Positions 11,598 through 23,790 are shown, counted from the stretch's first letter. The stretch: 64,000 nt of DNA from Piezodorus guildinii (GCA_023052935.1 CM041292.1:82904169-82968168), one strand, 5' to 3'. Notes: generated from the letters alone by a model not told the origin. Translations and numbers: made by a program.

Positions 11598-14309
11598 TTT
11601 TACGGTAATAATATTATTTGGAAATAATAAACCATTGTGTTATAATTTGCAGAGTATTTAATATAGCCTTTGCAGAAGTAAGGTAAATGATGGGTATACA
11701 TTTCTAAATCACATCGAAAAAAAAAAAAACTAGGGAATTAAAGGTCCCCGGAATTGAAGGGAATTAATTCACATGCGATGACTTTTATTAACCGGATTAA
11801 ACTATATGGCAATAGGTATGACTTTCTCAATTTACTTCTTTCATTTTGAAATGAATGCGAAAAATTCCATTCTTATTTACAAATAACTTGGTTTACCTTA
11901 GTTACATTTCGTATGATGCGGTAATATGGTTTTCATTAATCTAAATACATTTTTCTTTCATCACTAACTACTTCCTTCACTACAGCTCAGCGGGTAAAGC
12001 GGTTTTGAATAAAAATCAATTTCAAGTCAAGTCAGAATCAATATGGCAGATAACTTATTAATTCTATTATATTTGATGTGGGGGGGAACAGACTTGTGGT
12101 ACATCCAGACTCTATAAAATGGAACACATAGCCCAGTGTTGTGTATGCTGTGTGTGGAAAACTGTATTTTTTCTTTAAAGGTATTAACAATCCTTTCGAA
12201 TCGTAGTATATAGTTTTTTTTCTGAAGTTTCCTTTCTTACCATCTAAGGCTTCTATTTCGCCTTCTTCCATCAATAGCCCATTTCTTAATCAACTTAGGA
12301 AACCTTTCAGACGTTATCAATTGATTCTTGATTCTTTAATTAACCTGATATATTTGAAAAATCAGCTGATTAAGATAGCTTGTGAACAGTTATATCATAT
12401 TACAGTTATGTAAATTTACTAGATTACATTTTACACTCAGAACGGAAAGTTACAATATATTTTGTTGTAACTTTTCTAGCGAAAACCTTTTCAGCTTTTA
12501 AAGCTATGTTTCGCTTTACAAGATGTTTTTCTTTAGCTGACACGATCCATAACTGCCTGTAACTCTATTTATACGTAATTTATTGAAGTCTAAACATTAC
12601 GAAAAAAATCCCATGAAGATTATATCTAAAAGTGATGTAAGCAAGATATGTTTTAATTTTTTTAAAGACCCAAAACGAACAATGATGATAGTTAAAAAGG
12701 ATTATTAAATATCTGCATCATGATAAAAACTTTATTACATAAATAAATAAATTTTATAGTAATGATGACATAACTCGATAATATGAAAGTAAAAAAAATC
12801 TGCGAATAATTACCAAATTGTTTAATATTTCTAAATTGTTAAATACTAAAGATATCTGGTGTGCCCATTCACACGTCTTCGTTATAGCTTTGAGTGAAAG
12901 TACAATATAAAACATGTTTGCGATACGTTCCCAAATTTGGTAGTATTTTTCGTTTCCTCACTTCCGAAGCATTACTTGCATGTTGGGAATAAAGAACTGA
13001 AAACATCTCTTCAGAATTGAAAACATTTGTTTAGATCTTAAGGACAAAATGTTTTTTTTCTATGTAATATTTTACTGAATCAAGCCAGTAGACCAATACC
13101 CAAAGGGAGTAATAAGGCTAGCCGGCAATGAGTCCAGGTCATTTCGCTTCTTAAGGGGAGTTAAACAGGTTGATGGTCAGAGAAAACTGATAAGAAGATA
13201 ACCTGATAGAACACTTATAATCCATAAATGAGAGATCCGGAAATCGGGCGGAGGTTGTAGAGTTTCATATTAAAATTCTAAAATTGTTTTGTGACATAAC
13301 AGATGTGACATGTGGTTTCATACATCAAATTGGGCTCCTTCCGATTGATCAATAATGGTTACATTATTGCCAATTTTTGCTGTATTGCATCAATATTATT
13401 AAAATACGAATCGGTATCGATGGTTTCACCAGGATTTAAGGAGCATTAATCCAAATGAAGTCCATCAAACAATAACCATCACTTTTTTTTTAATGTGTTG
13501 CTTCTCCTTTGTCGAATCATTATCCAGAATGTTTACTGTTAACATAACGTATCTACTTTTCATCATAAGTGACATTTCTGGACAGAAAAGAGACCTTTTT
13601 AATTCGGCAAAGAATTGTAGCACAGACTTCATAACGCTGTTTTTTAGCGGTCTTTTAATGTGTGCAGAACCCAACTTTCAAGCTTCTTCAAGCGTTGACA
13701 TCTTATTAAAGACTGAAAGTTTGGAAGAGGATTAATAAGTGTTGACATTCATATAAATGAATAATGATCCAGTAAACGTTAACAGCTTGTTATACAGTTT
13801 TTTTTTTTTGTTTTTTTTAAAGAAATCTCAAAATCAGACATCATTTTTCGCACAAACCTCTAATCGTTTTTTAATACATTAGAAAATAGATTTTTTTTTA
13901 CTTATTTTTATATAATATATGTTTAAATTAATGATTAAAACTTAAAATACCCTATACTGGTCAAAATTTTCATGGATGCCATTCAGAAATTTTGTAAAGG
14001 GAGGACACCCAGGGCAATAGTGGTATACTGGAGTATCTATCACCCCAGGGTTGGAACAGGCACTGATGTACTAAGATGATGTGGTATTGGTTTTGGATAC
14101 TACTGAATCTTTCCAGGTAAAATAAGTAATAACTTCGAGTTAATGGATAATCTACAAAGATTGGAGCTTGACCTCTGATATGATCCACGCGCGTTCTTCG
14201 TTATTCTATATGAACACAAAATCCAAAATAAAACTTTTTATCCGTCCTATCCATCAAGTCGGGGTCACCGTGTCATTAATCGACTAACCTATTTCTTTAA
14301 AAAAACAAA
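11596..14309. other. unassigned AT-rich DNA
   Basis: Several open frames of 65-80 codons (12038-12274, 13465-13735 on both strands, 13970-14188) overlap each other or lack any domain, so none is supported as a gene. An A-box-like word (AGCTCAGCGGGTAAAGCGG) near 11985 has no matching B box. Confidence 0.35.
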
Positions 14310-15190
14310 ACAAAAAAATCTAGTGCGGGCAACACATGACTTTCACTTACCTCGACTGTTAAAATCAATTTAAAAACTGTTAACTATACTTCAATTTGAA
14401 AAATATTTTAAGTTGATTTTAATAAAAAGTGTATTCATTTTCGTTGGAAACATATGATTTAGATTAAATAATATAACTATATTAAATTGTTAATTTTTTT
14501 TTTTTTTTTGTCCAACCCTTCCTCGCCTTTGAAGGCTATACGGGGGTCTCTCGGACCGGAGGGTTAATGTCGATTTAAAGCCCCCTTCGGTACCGAAGAG
14601 TTGAACTCGTAAGTTTTTGGTTTCAAATTATTGGTCATCTGGTAGCTAGGCAACGCGTGTTTAAAGCAACGCGCGCTAACCATCTCGGCCATCCCGCCCA
14701 CTTAAATTTAATTAAATTGTTAATTAGTAATAGGTTTATTCCCTATTTGTCACTTTATATTACCTTTTACAACTTTTTGTATCAGATAATATTTTTTCTA
14801 AAATCTTTCCCTTTTCAACAAAAAACAAAAGTTTTCATTAAAAAATAGTTTTGCTCTTTTATCCTTTCGTCGGTCATCAAATTCGTTCAACTTGTATATT
14901 TAGCCGTCCTTCATCAATGTCATTAAGATGATATGGTTAATCTTCGGGATTGTACAAAATTAAAGTTAGTTTAAAGGAAGAAAATAAAAAATATCGGCAT
15001 TTAATCCCTGTCAGACCATTTCAATCAGAATGATACGTACACGATAATAAAGCCCATTAAATTTTACATCAATATAGCGAGTTTGATCAAAATCTTTATA
15101 TCCGTTTTTAAGAAAATTGTAAAAAAGTGCAAATTGTAAGCTAATTTTGATGAAAAAGTTTCTGTAATATTTCGGGCGTATAGCTGTCTC
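14310..15190 (+). repeat. REP-E copy 1, split by SINE-D
   Basis: Long dispersed repeat whose left end is GTGCGGGCAACACATGACTT, as at 61345. After the SINE it resumes with the block TTTTTTCTAAAATCTTT, then ATATCGGCATTTAATCCCTG, CAGACCATTTCAATCAG and GCGAGTTTGATCAAAAT, all present in order at 61345-62060. There is no convincing coding frame. The interruption at 14496-14710 is a later SINE insertion. Confidence 0.75.
14496..14710 (-). repeat. SINE-D insertion with perfect 15-bp target duplication
   Basis: Minus-strand SINE. The head near 14700 reads GGCGGGATGGCCGAGATGG, TTAGCGCGC (A box) and, after a long variable region, GAGTTCAACTC (weakened B box), so the source was a Leu- or Ser-type tRNA. 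The tail is the T run at 14496-14509. Both sides carry ATTAAATTGTTAATT (14481-14495 and 14711-14725), a perfect target-site duplication, which shows LINE-driven retroposition into REP-E. Confidence 0.88.
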
Positions 15191-15276
15191 AAATATGATT
15201 TTTTTTTTTTACTCTTTGGACAATTTAAAATATACAAATCTTAACATAAAATACACACATATATTATTATTACTAA

Positions 15277-15280
<4 letters not shown>

Positions 15281-15359
<79 letters not shown>
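15281..15359. repeat. compound (TA)n(TG)n microsatellite
   Basis: About 28 TA units run directly into about 11 TG units. Confidence 0.97.
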
Positions 15360-16009
15360 ATAAAAAACAACAACAAAAAAAAAACCACGACTTTCTAACG
15401 TACTACCACAATAATCTTTGGCGGAAATAAACCTTTTATCTGAGTAAATTAAAATAACTAATAATTATTAATTAACTTTTAAAATATTATGTAAATAACA
15501 TTGAAATTGATGCATTGTAAAATTTTCATTGGAAATGGGCACACTTTCATGAATAATTAATACTTTTCCAACAATGAAGAAAACATAGTGTAATTGAGAA
15601 TCGTTCATGCTACACCTCACTTGACAAACGTGTTGTTTATTCACTTTCTAGGAAGTAATGACTCCAAAATGGTTTCTAATCAACATAGAGGCGTAGCATA
15701 CATTTGAATAAGAAAACCTTGAAATCTATTCGACATCATTGCATATATCACATTACATATTACTCTTCACTGTTTTACCTCTTCTAGTTTAAGTATGTAT
15801 ATATCTTATAATTTTAAATTGCAACACTGTTTAATTTTTTTTTTTCCAACAATTCTTTCAAACTAATCCGTCTTGTCCGCATTCTATTATCGGCTTTTCT
15901 CTTCAGAACTTAATTCGATGGAGTAAAAGAGATTCCTTAGCTAATTTTAAACGAAGAGCTAAGACCATTGCTATGTTTAACTGCCATGTTATTTTTCTAA
16001 CAAGTGAAG
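15360..16009. other. unassigned AT-rich DNA
   Basis: No feature recognised; a run of T at about 15833-15845. Confidence 0.35.
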
Positions 16010-16145
16010 AATCAGACATTTTTTATTGAACGTCTACCGACTCCAGAGAGTTCACAGCTAATGGTATGAAAATCAATTTTCCGCCACGGCCGAAATCGAA
16101 CTTGGTTCCCGAATTAAGTACTAAGCGACTCACCCATTTTGTTCC
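16010..16145 (-). repeat. possible tRNA-derived SINE fragment
   Basis: On the minus strand, GGGTGAGTCGCTTAGTACTT looks like an A-box region and AGTTCGATTTCGG like a B box about 35 bp later. It does not match SINE-A to SINE-D clearly and no target duplication was found. Confidence 0.35.
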
Positions 16146-17073
16146 TACTCCCACTTGCAAACTTTATTTATACTCTGGAATCAGATTTACGGTAAAAATT
16201 TGGGAACGCTTTTACTTATATTAATTATTAGACGTTATTTATTTTGTAACAATCAATAAAATTCAAATTAATTAATAAAGTACAACACCAGAGAAATCTA
16301 AATAATTTATTTTAAAACAGCAGGTGGATTCCTGACCGAGGTAAATAATATACATTGACAGCTGTTAGGACTGTGCAACCTTGGTCGCAAGGATTTGGTG
16401 TAGGCGGAAAAATGAATTTCTGCTCTACATCAGCCTTCTGTAACAATCAATAATTTTCTTATATTATTATAAATATAAGTCTTGTTATTTTAGCAAATTA
16501 AGAATAATATATCAGCGTAGACTGGAATTATCTATCCCATGTACTACCTTACACCTGTAATTTCCGTGTATAGTATCACGCTGTATTTTTCGAAGTATCA
16601 TCTCCTAATTTTACCCATTAGACAGAGTGGACCCATTCCTGACCTTAACCTATTTGAAAAAAAAAATTTCTCCCGGTTATAGGATCCTAGCAACAGGTTC
16701 CCAAACACCTATCTACATCACAGAGATGGCCTAGTTACATCGTCAAACTGCCTAGCATAAATTTAATATTAGTATTTAAGTAAATTAATGTAATATTGGA
16801 ATGGAACAATAGCCGAATATATAATGATAATGTCCTAAACCAACAACAATTATAAGTTTACTAAATCTTAACTTAATAATATCCATGAGTAAGTTTCTTG
16901 AAGTTTTTTTGCGTTAGAATTTCATTGTTCCATAACTTGTAAAATAATCATTGGATTATTAAACTTACATAATAAGTACATTTCCAAGCGTAAACAGGTT
17001 TCATCCTGATCTCACAATAACAAGGAAAAAAATGTTGTTTTTTTTTGTTTTGTTTTTTAAATCACCAATTAGG
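16146..17073. other. unassigned AT-rich DNA
   Basis: No gene or repeat recognised. Confidence 0.35.
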
Positions 17074-17352
17074 TTTGTTTGCTTATTCATTTAATGTCAC
17101 TTTATGCTGCAGTGCCTAATCGTATGATGCTATTGTGGAGGTTCTTAATTTCACCTTTCCAGGTTTAATTAGGATAGGGAGCTTTAAAGAGCACATCCTA
17201 TCGCACAGGCTAGGAACCACCTTTTTTACGTCTCCTCTGAAGGACGGCATTGATTTGTTACTTCCATTAATAAATCTAGGTCCACCGCCAAGATATGACC
17301 CCGCGACCTTTGGATAGAAGGCTGTTATGCTGAACACTACACCACAGGGGGT
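17074..17352 (-). repeat. SINE-A copy, nearly full length
   Basis: Minus-strand SINE. The 3' tail appears at the left as TTTGTTTGCTTATTCATTTAA, followed by TGTCACTTTATGCTGC, the core TTTAATTAGGATAGGGA and GCACAGGCTAGG, and the head at the right. B-box region: complement of GATATGACCCCGCGACC; A-box region near 17320-17350. TTAGGTTT occurs on both flanks and may be part of a target duplication. Confidence 0.8.
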
Positions 17353-18639
17353 GAATATTACGAGTTAGGTTTATACATGAATGAAAAAAGATTATAATAA
17401 TAACAAATAATAAGATATGTAATTAAACTGTTTTAACATGATAAAAATAAATGTTTTAATTTAAAAGTTTTAACTATATTCTGCAAATATTGCAAATTAA
17501 AAGAAAAATGGATCCTTAAAGTACAGTTGACCGAAATAATTATTAGTAAAACTTAGTTAGGAGTGAAGTGAAATGAGAAAAAATAAGTGAGATGAGAATA
17601 AATACTTATCAGGATTAATTTAATAGTTTCAACATTAAAAATATCTTAAGGGGACAGCAGGACCTATCATTATATAAAAGTAGGCTGAAACGTCGGTGCG
17701 CATTAAAATAATTCTATTAATAGTATGTTTTTCTCACACATCTTCCACCGTCTCTTACCATCATGAAAATTAAATGAGGCAATTATTATTATTATGACTA
17801 AAGGAATATTTTTATTAAGTTGTTTTTTCTATATATGTGCCTCGACTTACCCCAGATTGTAACAACCATTGACAAAAATTGTTATAAACAAATTTCAGCT
17901 CAAAGAAGTTTCAAGGAGTTTTGAAACGTTGATCTAAATATCATCCGTTGCCGATAACGAAACACCTGAAAATCACGTCCGACGATTTATTCGGTTAAAA
18001 GTTTCGGTTCATTATTCCCGTGGGTCCATTTCACCCCAGGTTTCACTCATTTTTTTCCCTCCATTATTATGCAAAAGCGATTAGCGAACACATTATCCTT
18101 CGCAGGTATGTAATTAATTATTGCAACAAGCATCAATGAATATGCCTGTGTAGTAGCTTATACATACTGATCAAATATGTAATTTAGTTGCGTAAATAAG
18201 TGAATCCAACAAAAAATAACTATGTAATGATACGAAATGTCTAAAAGAATAGAAAAAAACAAAAACATTTTATCTGGAATGCATGGTTTAAATTGAAATT
18301 AATTTTTCATGATAGAGTGGAACTTGACAAAACAGAGTTGTTTTTACTTGAAATCGGCAATTTTACAGCGATTCTTATGAACATTATGTAGCAATTTTCA
18401 TGACTAATGACTTAATATATTATAAGTGACACAATAAGCATGTTTATTGATAAAGCATATTGTAAAATAACTATAAACATGCTTCTACCTTAATTTTCTC
18501 AACATGAATATAAGCACAAGAAAGTAGAATTTACCCAATATTTCTCTTCAGTAAGTTTCAATTTTTACATAAAAAATAAAAGAGACTGCAGAACTAGTTA
18601 ACATTAAAAAACGACATAGAGACTATAAAAATATTTTGC
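17353..18639. other. unassigned AT-rich DNA
   Basis: No gene recognised. GGCTGAAACGTCGG near 17686 resembles half of the ribozyme-like motif described at 54247, without the other half. Confidence 0.35.
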
Positions 18640-19868
18640 ACGATAGAACAGATCTCCCTTATCAATGCAAAAATTGGATTCATCCAGCAACACACTCAAA
18701 CAAAATGACACTGACCCAGATACGAAGGCTATATAGAAATATTTACAGAGAGCAAGAATGGGGAGAACGTAGGATGTGCATGGTTTCTAAAAGATAAGCG
18801 TGGAAAAAATGATTGAAGCTCAATGCAAGCTAGGATCGAAATGTTCGAACAACCAGGCGGAGAAGCTAGTTTAGTTGCAGAGCGACAGAATATCTCCTTG
18901 TCAATATGACAGATGTATTTACAGACATAACTATCTACACTGACAGCATGAATGTCATAGATTCCATTAAAAATACCAAAATTCATGACGGACTAACTAA
19001 GGAAATCCGAATTAAAGTGATTAAGCTACATATCGAAAATAAAAACGTTATCATATGTGGATAAAGTGGCACTCAGGAGTAGAAGGCAACGAGCGAGCGG
19101 ACACCCTTGCAAAGATGGCGGCTCAGAGTGACCTTCCTATATCCTACAATAAGGTTCCCATATCTTACATCAAAGGGGAGATGAGGAAGGAGACGAAGTA
19201 AATTGGAACCGCTCCTGGGCTGCTTCACCGAAATCACCAAGCCTTTATAGATTTGTTCTGTTCCCTTTATCACACACCACTGCTACAAAAACATTATAGG
19301 TAACGACTACAAGGTGGCACAATTTCTGACTGAACATGGAAAAACAAAATAATACTTAAAACGCTTTAACATACTACAAGACGACAAATGCCCATACGAT
19401 GGAGACACACACAATTTTCGACATTTAATACATGAATGTAAACAATTATACCACATACGAGCAAAACTAATACAGAACGTTATACTAGAACATGGGACTT
19501 CCCAGAAAAATAACAGAAACTGATGACAAAATTTTAAAAATATTTTATAAATTTCATAAAATCAATAGACTTCAATCAACTTGACATAGATTGTAGGAAG
19601 GAAGTTGAGGTTTTCTAATCTTGTTGTGCTTAATTTTATTTTATTTGTACTCATTATTTTATTTTATTTTGTTTAAATCTCAATTTATATAAGTAACATA
19701 TTTTAGGTATTTCACTTAATTATTATATTTTCAATGTGTTATTTCTCTTCTCTTGTTGTTACATTTATTGTTTAAAACATTGTAAAATGCTACAGGCATG
19801 GAACATGCAACTATTAATTAATAAATTCTCCTTTGGGGTTACCATAGGAAGAAAAGACAGAAAAAAAA

Positions 19869-19886
<18 letters not shown>
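18640..19886 (+). pseudogene. LINE 3' end with RNase H domain (I/R1-type)
   Basis: Decayed non-LTR retrotransposon. Pieces in order: DITIYTDSMNVIDSIKN (RNase H strand with the second catalytic Asp, about 18925-18975), IKWHSGVEGNERADTLAKMA (RNase H end, about 19060-19120), and CPYDGDTHNFRHLIHECKQL (C-terminal C...H...C motif, about 19388-19450). Frameshifts and stops lie between them. A 3' UTR follows with AATAAA-like signals, ending in an A run at 19860-19886 that marks the poly(A) tail. The reverse transcriptase is absent (5' truncated or decayed beyond recognition). Confidence 0.8.

Positions 19887-19926
<40 letters not shown>
19887..19926. repeat. (TA)n microsatellite after a poly(A) tail
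   Basis: Twenty TA units start directly at the end of the LINE poly(A) run. Confidence 0.95.
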
Positions 19927-19927
<1 letters not shown>

Positions 19928-19969
19928 CATATATTTTATATAAGCTTATAGGATTTTTAATTTTTAAGA

Positions 19970-21390
19970 AATTATAAATAAATTCGGGAAAAAGTGTGGG
20001 TATAATGCTCTACAAAGGAGAGCTGGAAGCAACGACGCTCTCCCTTGAGAATGGAGATAGCATCCAAACTTTGAGGCATGGTGAAATCATAAAGTACTTA
20101 GGATGTTCATTCTCGGGGGAGCTACGATTCAATGAGGAAGAGGTGACAAAGCTGAATAAGAATCTGGACAAGTTAGTTACGTCTTGCTTGCTTAAGCCTG
20201 AGCAAAAGCTCAACATTGTGAATCAATATTTGTTCCCGGGTCTCATATACCCTCTCCAAACTGCGCCCCTCACAAAGCTAGGCTCAGAAATATTATAAGG
20301 TATCGACACCATGATTCGCAGGAGTGTCAAAGCCATCATCGGACTCCCTGCGAACACCTCCACGGCGATGCTGTACGCTGCCAGGAGGTACCGAGGACTA
20401 GGATTGATCCGCTGCCAATGGGAGGCTCCTCTACAACACTGGTCCATCGCTCAGCGACTGTCCAATGTGCCGGATGCCCTGTTCCAGTCCACATTCGATT
20501 ATTCGACCGAAGTTGCTACATGTGCTGAGAGACTGGGGGTTGAGCAGGGGCACCGGAGTATGAGAGCTCTACGGCAGTCGCTACGAGAAAACTCGTTCGA
20601 GGAATGGGCCAGCTGCAGGTGGCAGGGCATTGGGGTACGACATTTTAAAGAAACGCCGAAAGCTAACAAATTTATGCACGAAAAGCAGATACTTTCGGGG
20701 TCTGAATGGTCCAATGACCTGAAACTTAATATCAATTATGCACCCCTGCGTGGAGTCCCAGGTGTCAGCGGACAGGTCAGAGATGTTGGGTCCCTCTGTC
20801 GCAAATGCAACAGAGAGCCAGAAACACCAGCTCACGTGCTGGGAAAATGTCCCAACAACTCCCTCCTGATAACACGCCGTCGCCATAGAGTAAAGCATGA
20901 GTTGATGAGGCTCCTTAAAGAACTGATAACACGCCGTCGCCATAGAGTAAAGCATGAGTTGATGAGGCTCCTTAAAGAACGAGATTTTGCCTGCTTCGAG
21001 GAAGTTTACTGTGTGGATACGGATGGATCCACGCGATATGCTGATATCGTGGCATTTCCTAAGACCGGAAATTCGGCTGTCATTCTGAATCCCACCGTGA
21101 GATATGAATCTAACGACCTTGAACAGGCAAGTAAAGTGGAAAGGGAAAAGAGAGGAATCTACGAAAAATGTATCCCTTTCCTCAAGGAAAAGTTCCGCGA
21201 GAGCTATGGCGAGAGAGAGTTCTACGTAAAAGGCCTTTGGTTCAGAGCCCGCGGAGCTGTGCCAGGTTCAACAAGGAGCTTCATGAGGACATAGGTGTCG
21301 ATATAAAAGACGTAGCAAGGATAGCAGAAAGTGTGGTTCTCGACTGTCTGGGAATTATACACTATCACATCTACTCCTAACAGGTATAAT
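19970..21390 (+). pseudogene. R2-like LINE, C-terminal half with zinc knuckle and restriction-like endonuclease
   Basis: One frame from about 19975 to 21294 is open except for a TAA at 20296-20298. It encodes the region after the reverse transcriptase core: SCLLKPEQKLNIVN, then IIGLPANTSTAMLYAARRYR and GLGLIRCQWEAPLQH, as in R2-group elements. Then comes a knuckle CRKC...H...C (C-x2-C-x8-H-x4-C, about 20795-20850) and an endonuclease-like segment YADIVAFPKTGNSAVILNPT. The expected second acidic residue of the PD-D type site is Asn here. The last 38 codons (ARFNKELHEDIGVDIKDVAR...) lie in another frame (to 21380), so a frameshift near 21255-21270 is likely. A 57-bp in-frame duplication sits at 20866-20979. 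The reverse transcriptase core is missing, so this is a 5'-truncated dead copy. Confidence 0.82.
20866..20979 (+). repeat. 57-bp perfect tandem duplication inside the R2-like frame
   Basis: Two identical 57-bp units, 20866-20922 and 20923-20979, duplicate 19 codons (beginning LITRRRHRVKHEL) just after the zinc knuckle. The frame is kept. Confidence 0.97.
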
Positions 21391-21795
21391 TGGAGGAGCA
21401 TGCATGTGGATCTGTGTTCAGTTATATTTTAATTTTAATTTTAACAGATTATTTTAATATAAAGATATTGATTTTGGGTGCTGAGTGTTTTGGTATTGTT
21501 TTTATTGATGATAGTGTGATTTTTTAGTATGTAGTTGTTAAAATGTATATATAATTTGTTTTTTTTTGTTTTTTTAAATTTAATCTTTGGTGTATATGTA
21601 TAGATATATCTAAGTATTTGTAAGAAAATGTGAAACAGTAGAGAAGGAAAATAGAAAAAAAAAAAAATATATATTGTATTTATAGTTAAATAAAATATTA
21701 ATAATATTCCTGTAGGAAAAAAAATCGGTATGCTGTGTTATAGCAACCCAATTAAGTTGGGCAGCATCATTTTGTTTGTTTATTTATGAATAAAG
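21391..21795 (+). other. probable 3' UTR of the R2-like element
   Basis: AT-rich trailer after the last codon of the R2-like frame, ending in a GCTGTGTTATAGCAACC segment and AATAAAGTG near 21790. The true 3' boundary is not defined by a target duplication. Confidence 0.4.
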
Positions 21796-22837
21796 TGTAT
21801 CTCTCTTCTTTGTACACACATTTCAGAATAAAAAATTATTTTATTGGTCTTTCGATCAGACATGAATATTGAAGTGTATAATTACTGTACGAAATTGTTA
21901 TTCTTCATGGACATAGTCCTAGAATAAAGCTATTTTTATTATTAATATTATTATCACTATCGAAACTAAACAGGGAAATGTAAAAAAAGCACTAACTTAG
22001 GAAATAGTTCGATTGTTATTGTTTTTCTAAAATTTTAATAATAATATGGTTAGTAAACGCCAAACGTCTGCAATACTGATTACAAAACACCTTCCGATTC
22101 CTAGTATGCCTGACGAAAAATCTACTTAATTTAAATATGTTAAGAATTCAAATTTAAAAAAATATTTCTTCTTCACTGAAAGCCTATGAATTGTACTTTT
22201 TCAGAACTTTAATTTCTTATCCTTACTTATCCTTTAAATGACACATTGATAATAACTTAAAAGTAAAAATGATTGAACGTTAAAGAACGAGGCTGCAAAA
22301 TTAAATGTCACTTTTGGACAAGTACTTAAGATAAGATGAGAAAAGGAAATTTTACAATTCCAATTATCAATTATTCATACAGTTGAATCAATACAGACAA
22401 TACCCTTTAAATAGCGATGATGACTAATACTTTCGACGCAGTTTAATTGCAGAGTATCAGAGTTGTGTGAATAGCAATTAAATTCTAGAGAGGTATAATA
22501 AACAATAAGGAAAATAATTTAAAATAATATGTGAGTTCGCTGATGAAAGACGAGAAAGGCGGAAGTTAGAAAGTGTGAAATAGAACATAAAGGACTGGAT
22601 ATGCTTCCTGGTAAGGATGACCCTGCGAAGGTATAATTGGAAGGACTTCTCTTGGCGGAAGGCCGAGCAACCTTTTGTCTCCAACACGTCTCGCAAAGAA
22701 AAATATCATGTTAGTTTTCATTATTTGTTTCCAACTTGATAAAAATCATTCTAAGGTAGTGTTACATGAACGAAAAAGAAATTTAAAACATTTCCTACAG
22801 GGATTTATGAACGAACCGTGTGTTACCTTAAACTAAC
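21796..22837. other. unassigned AT-rich DNA
   Basis: No feature recognised. A 72-codon minus-strand frame (22478-22696) has no domain. Confidence 0.35.
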
Positions 22838-23032
22838 CTTAAAATCCTTAGTTATGCCGTCCTTCGGTGGGGACGTTAAAAGGTGGTCCCCGAGCCTGTG
22901 CGATGTCAGGTTCTCGTTAAAGATCCCTATCCTAATAAAACCTGGATAGGCAAAATTTAGGACTTCCACTGTAGCATTGTACGATTAGCCACAGTAACAT
23001 AAAGGGACGTTAAATAAATAAACCAACAAATA
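22838..23032 (+). repeat. SINE-A copy, 5' truncated
   Basis: Plus-strand copy without the tRNA head: CCTTAGTTATGCCGTCCTTC, CCCGAGCCTGTGCGATGTC, GATCCCTATCCTAATAAAAC, CATTGTACGATTAGCCACAG and the tail GACGTTAAATAAATAAACCA. It gives the clean 3' tail of the family, with an (AATA)n-like end. Confidence 0.85.
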
Positions 23033-23084
23033 ATCTAACATTGATTCCTATAAGCAACTTTATAAATAACTCGCTGACCCCACA

Positions 23085-23590
23085 GACGATGTGTTGTCTT
23101 AACTATGCCTTAGCGAAACCGGTCAAGCCGTTCATGCGTGATTCGATCAACAAGAGAAAAGGGAAAATATGGAGAGCTAAAAAGAGATAATTATTACTTT
23201 ACAAAAATTAAATAATTTAATGATCAAAGCAACTCTTCTGTTTTTGTCTTTTATAAGATCTTTCCTTCTTCTGTATTTTATAAACAAAAAAAAAAAAAAA
23301 AAAAAAAGAATTAGCGTTATAAGAATTAAATTGGTGAAGTCGTTCGCACGTGATTCGGTGACCAAAGGAAAGGAGGAATCATTTATATATATATAGATGG
23401 AGAGATTATTATTACCTTAGAAAATAAAAATAAAACCTAAATACCAAAGTAAATATTCACTTTTTTCTTTCATGAGATCCTTTTCCTGACTGTTATAAAC
23501 ACAACAAATAAAGAATTAGCGAAGTCGGTCAAGCCGTTCATGGGATGGCCAAGGGAAAAGGGGATTCATATATATATATATATAAACTAG
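23085..23590. repeat. tandem repeat, about 210-bp units, 2-3 copies
   Basis: The unit contains GAATTAGCGAAGTCGGTCAA, then a GTGATTCGGTGACCAA or GGATGGCCAAGGGAAAAGG block, a GGAGAG(A/C)T word and TATAAGATCYTTYCTT. It begins at about 23110, 23330 and 23515. Units have diverged and one contains a long A run (23286-23306). The array ends at a (TA)n stretch. Confidence 0.6.
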
Positions 23591-23790
23591 CTGTTTCCTG
23601 CGGCTTTGCTCACACAAATATTTGATTGTTGAGCTACATATATCTGAGTTAATGGTAAGAGTTACTATGTACAATTTCGCTATCGGTAAATTAGTTACCC
23701 GTTTAACTAATAAATTATTTTCAGTTTCTATCCGTTCTCTAAAAATCATGTCTATTTCTTATTTAGCAGACATATTTGTACATATTCACT
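23587..23790 (-). repeat. arthropod-type dispersed repeat end
   Basis: Begins ACTAGCTGTTTCCTGCGGCT and continues TTGCTCACAC. As I remember, this TAGCTGTNCCCGCGGCTTCGC-type border is common beside dispersed repeats in arthropod genomes. The minus-strand frame across it (23516-23749) shows no domain and is not called as a gene. Confidence 0.45.

Noticed and set aside
13465..13735. Opposite-strand open frames of 69 and 80 codons
   Set aside because: Each is the shadow of the other; no domain, no conservation evidence.
13970..14188. 72-codon minus-strand frame with a fairly natural composition
   Set aside because: No recognised family, no splice sites, and the neighbouring frame looks equally plausible.
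15195..15398. 67-codon frame
   Set aside because: Produced by the (TA)n(TG)n microsatellite.
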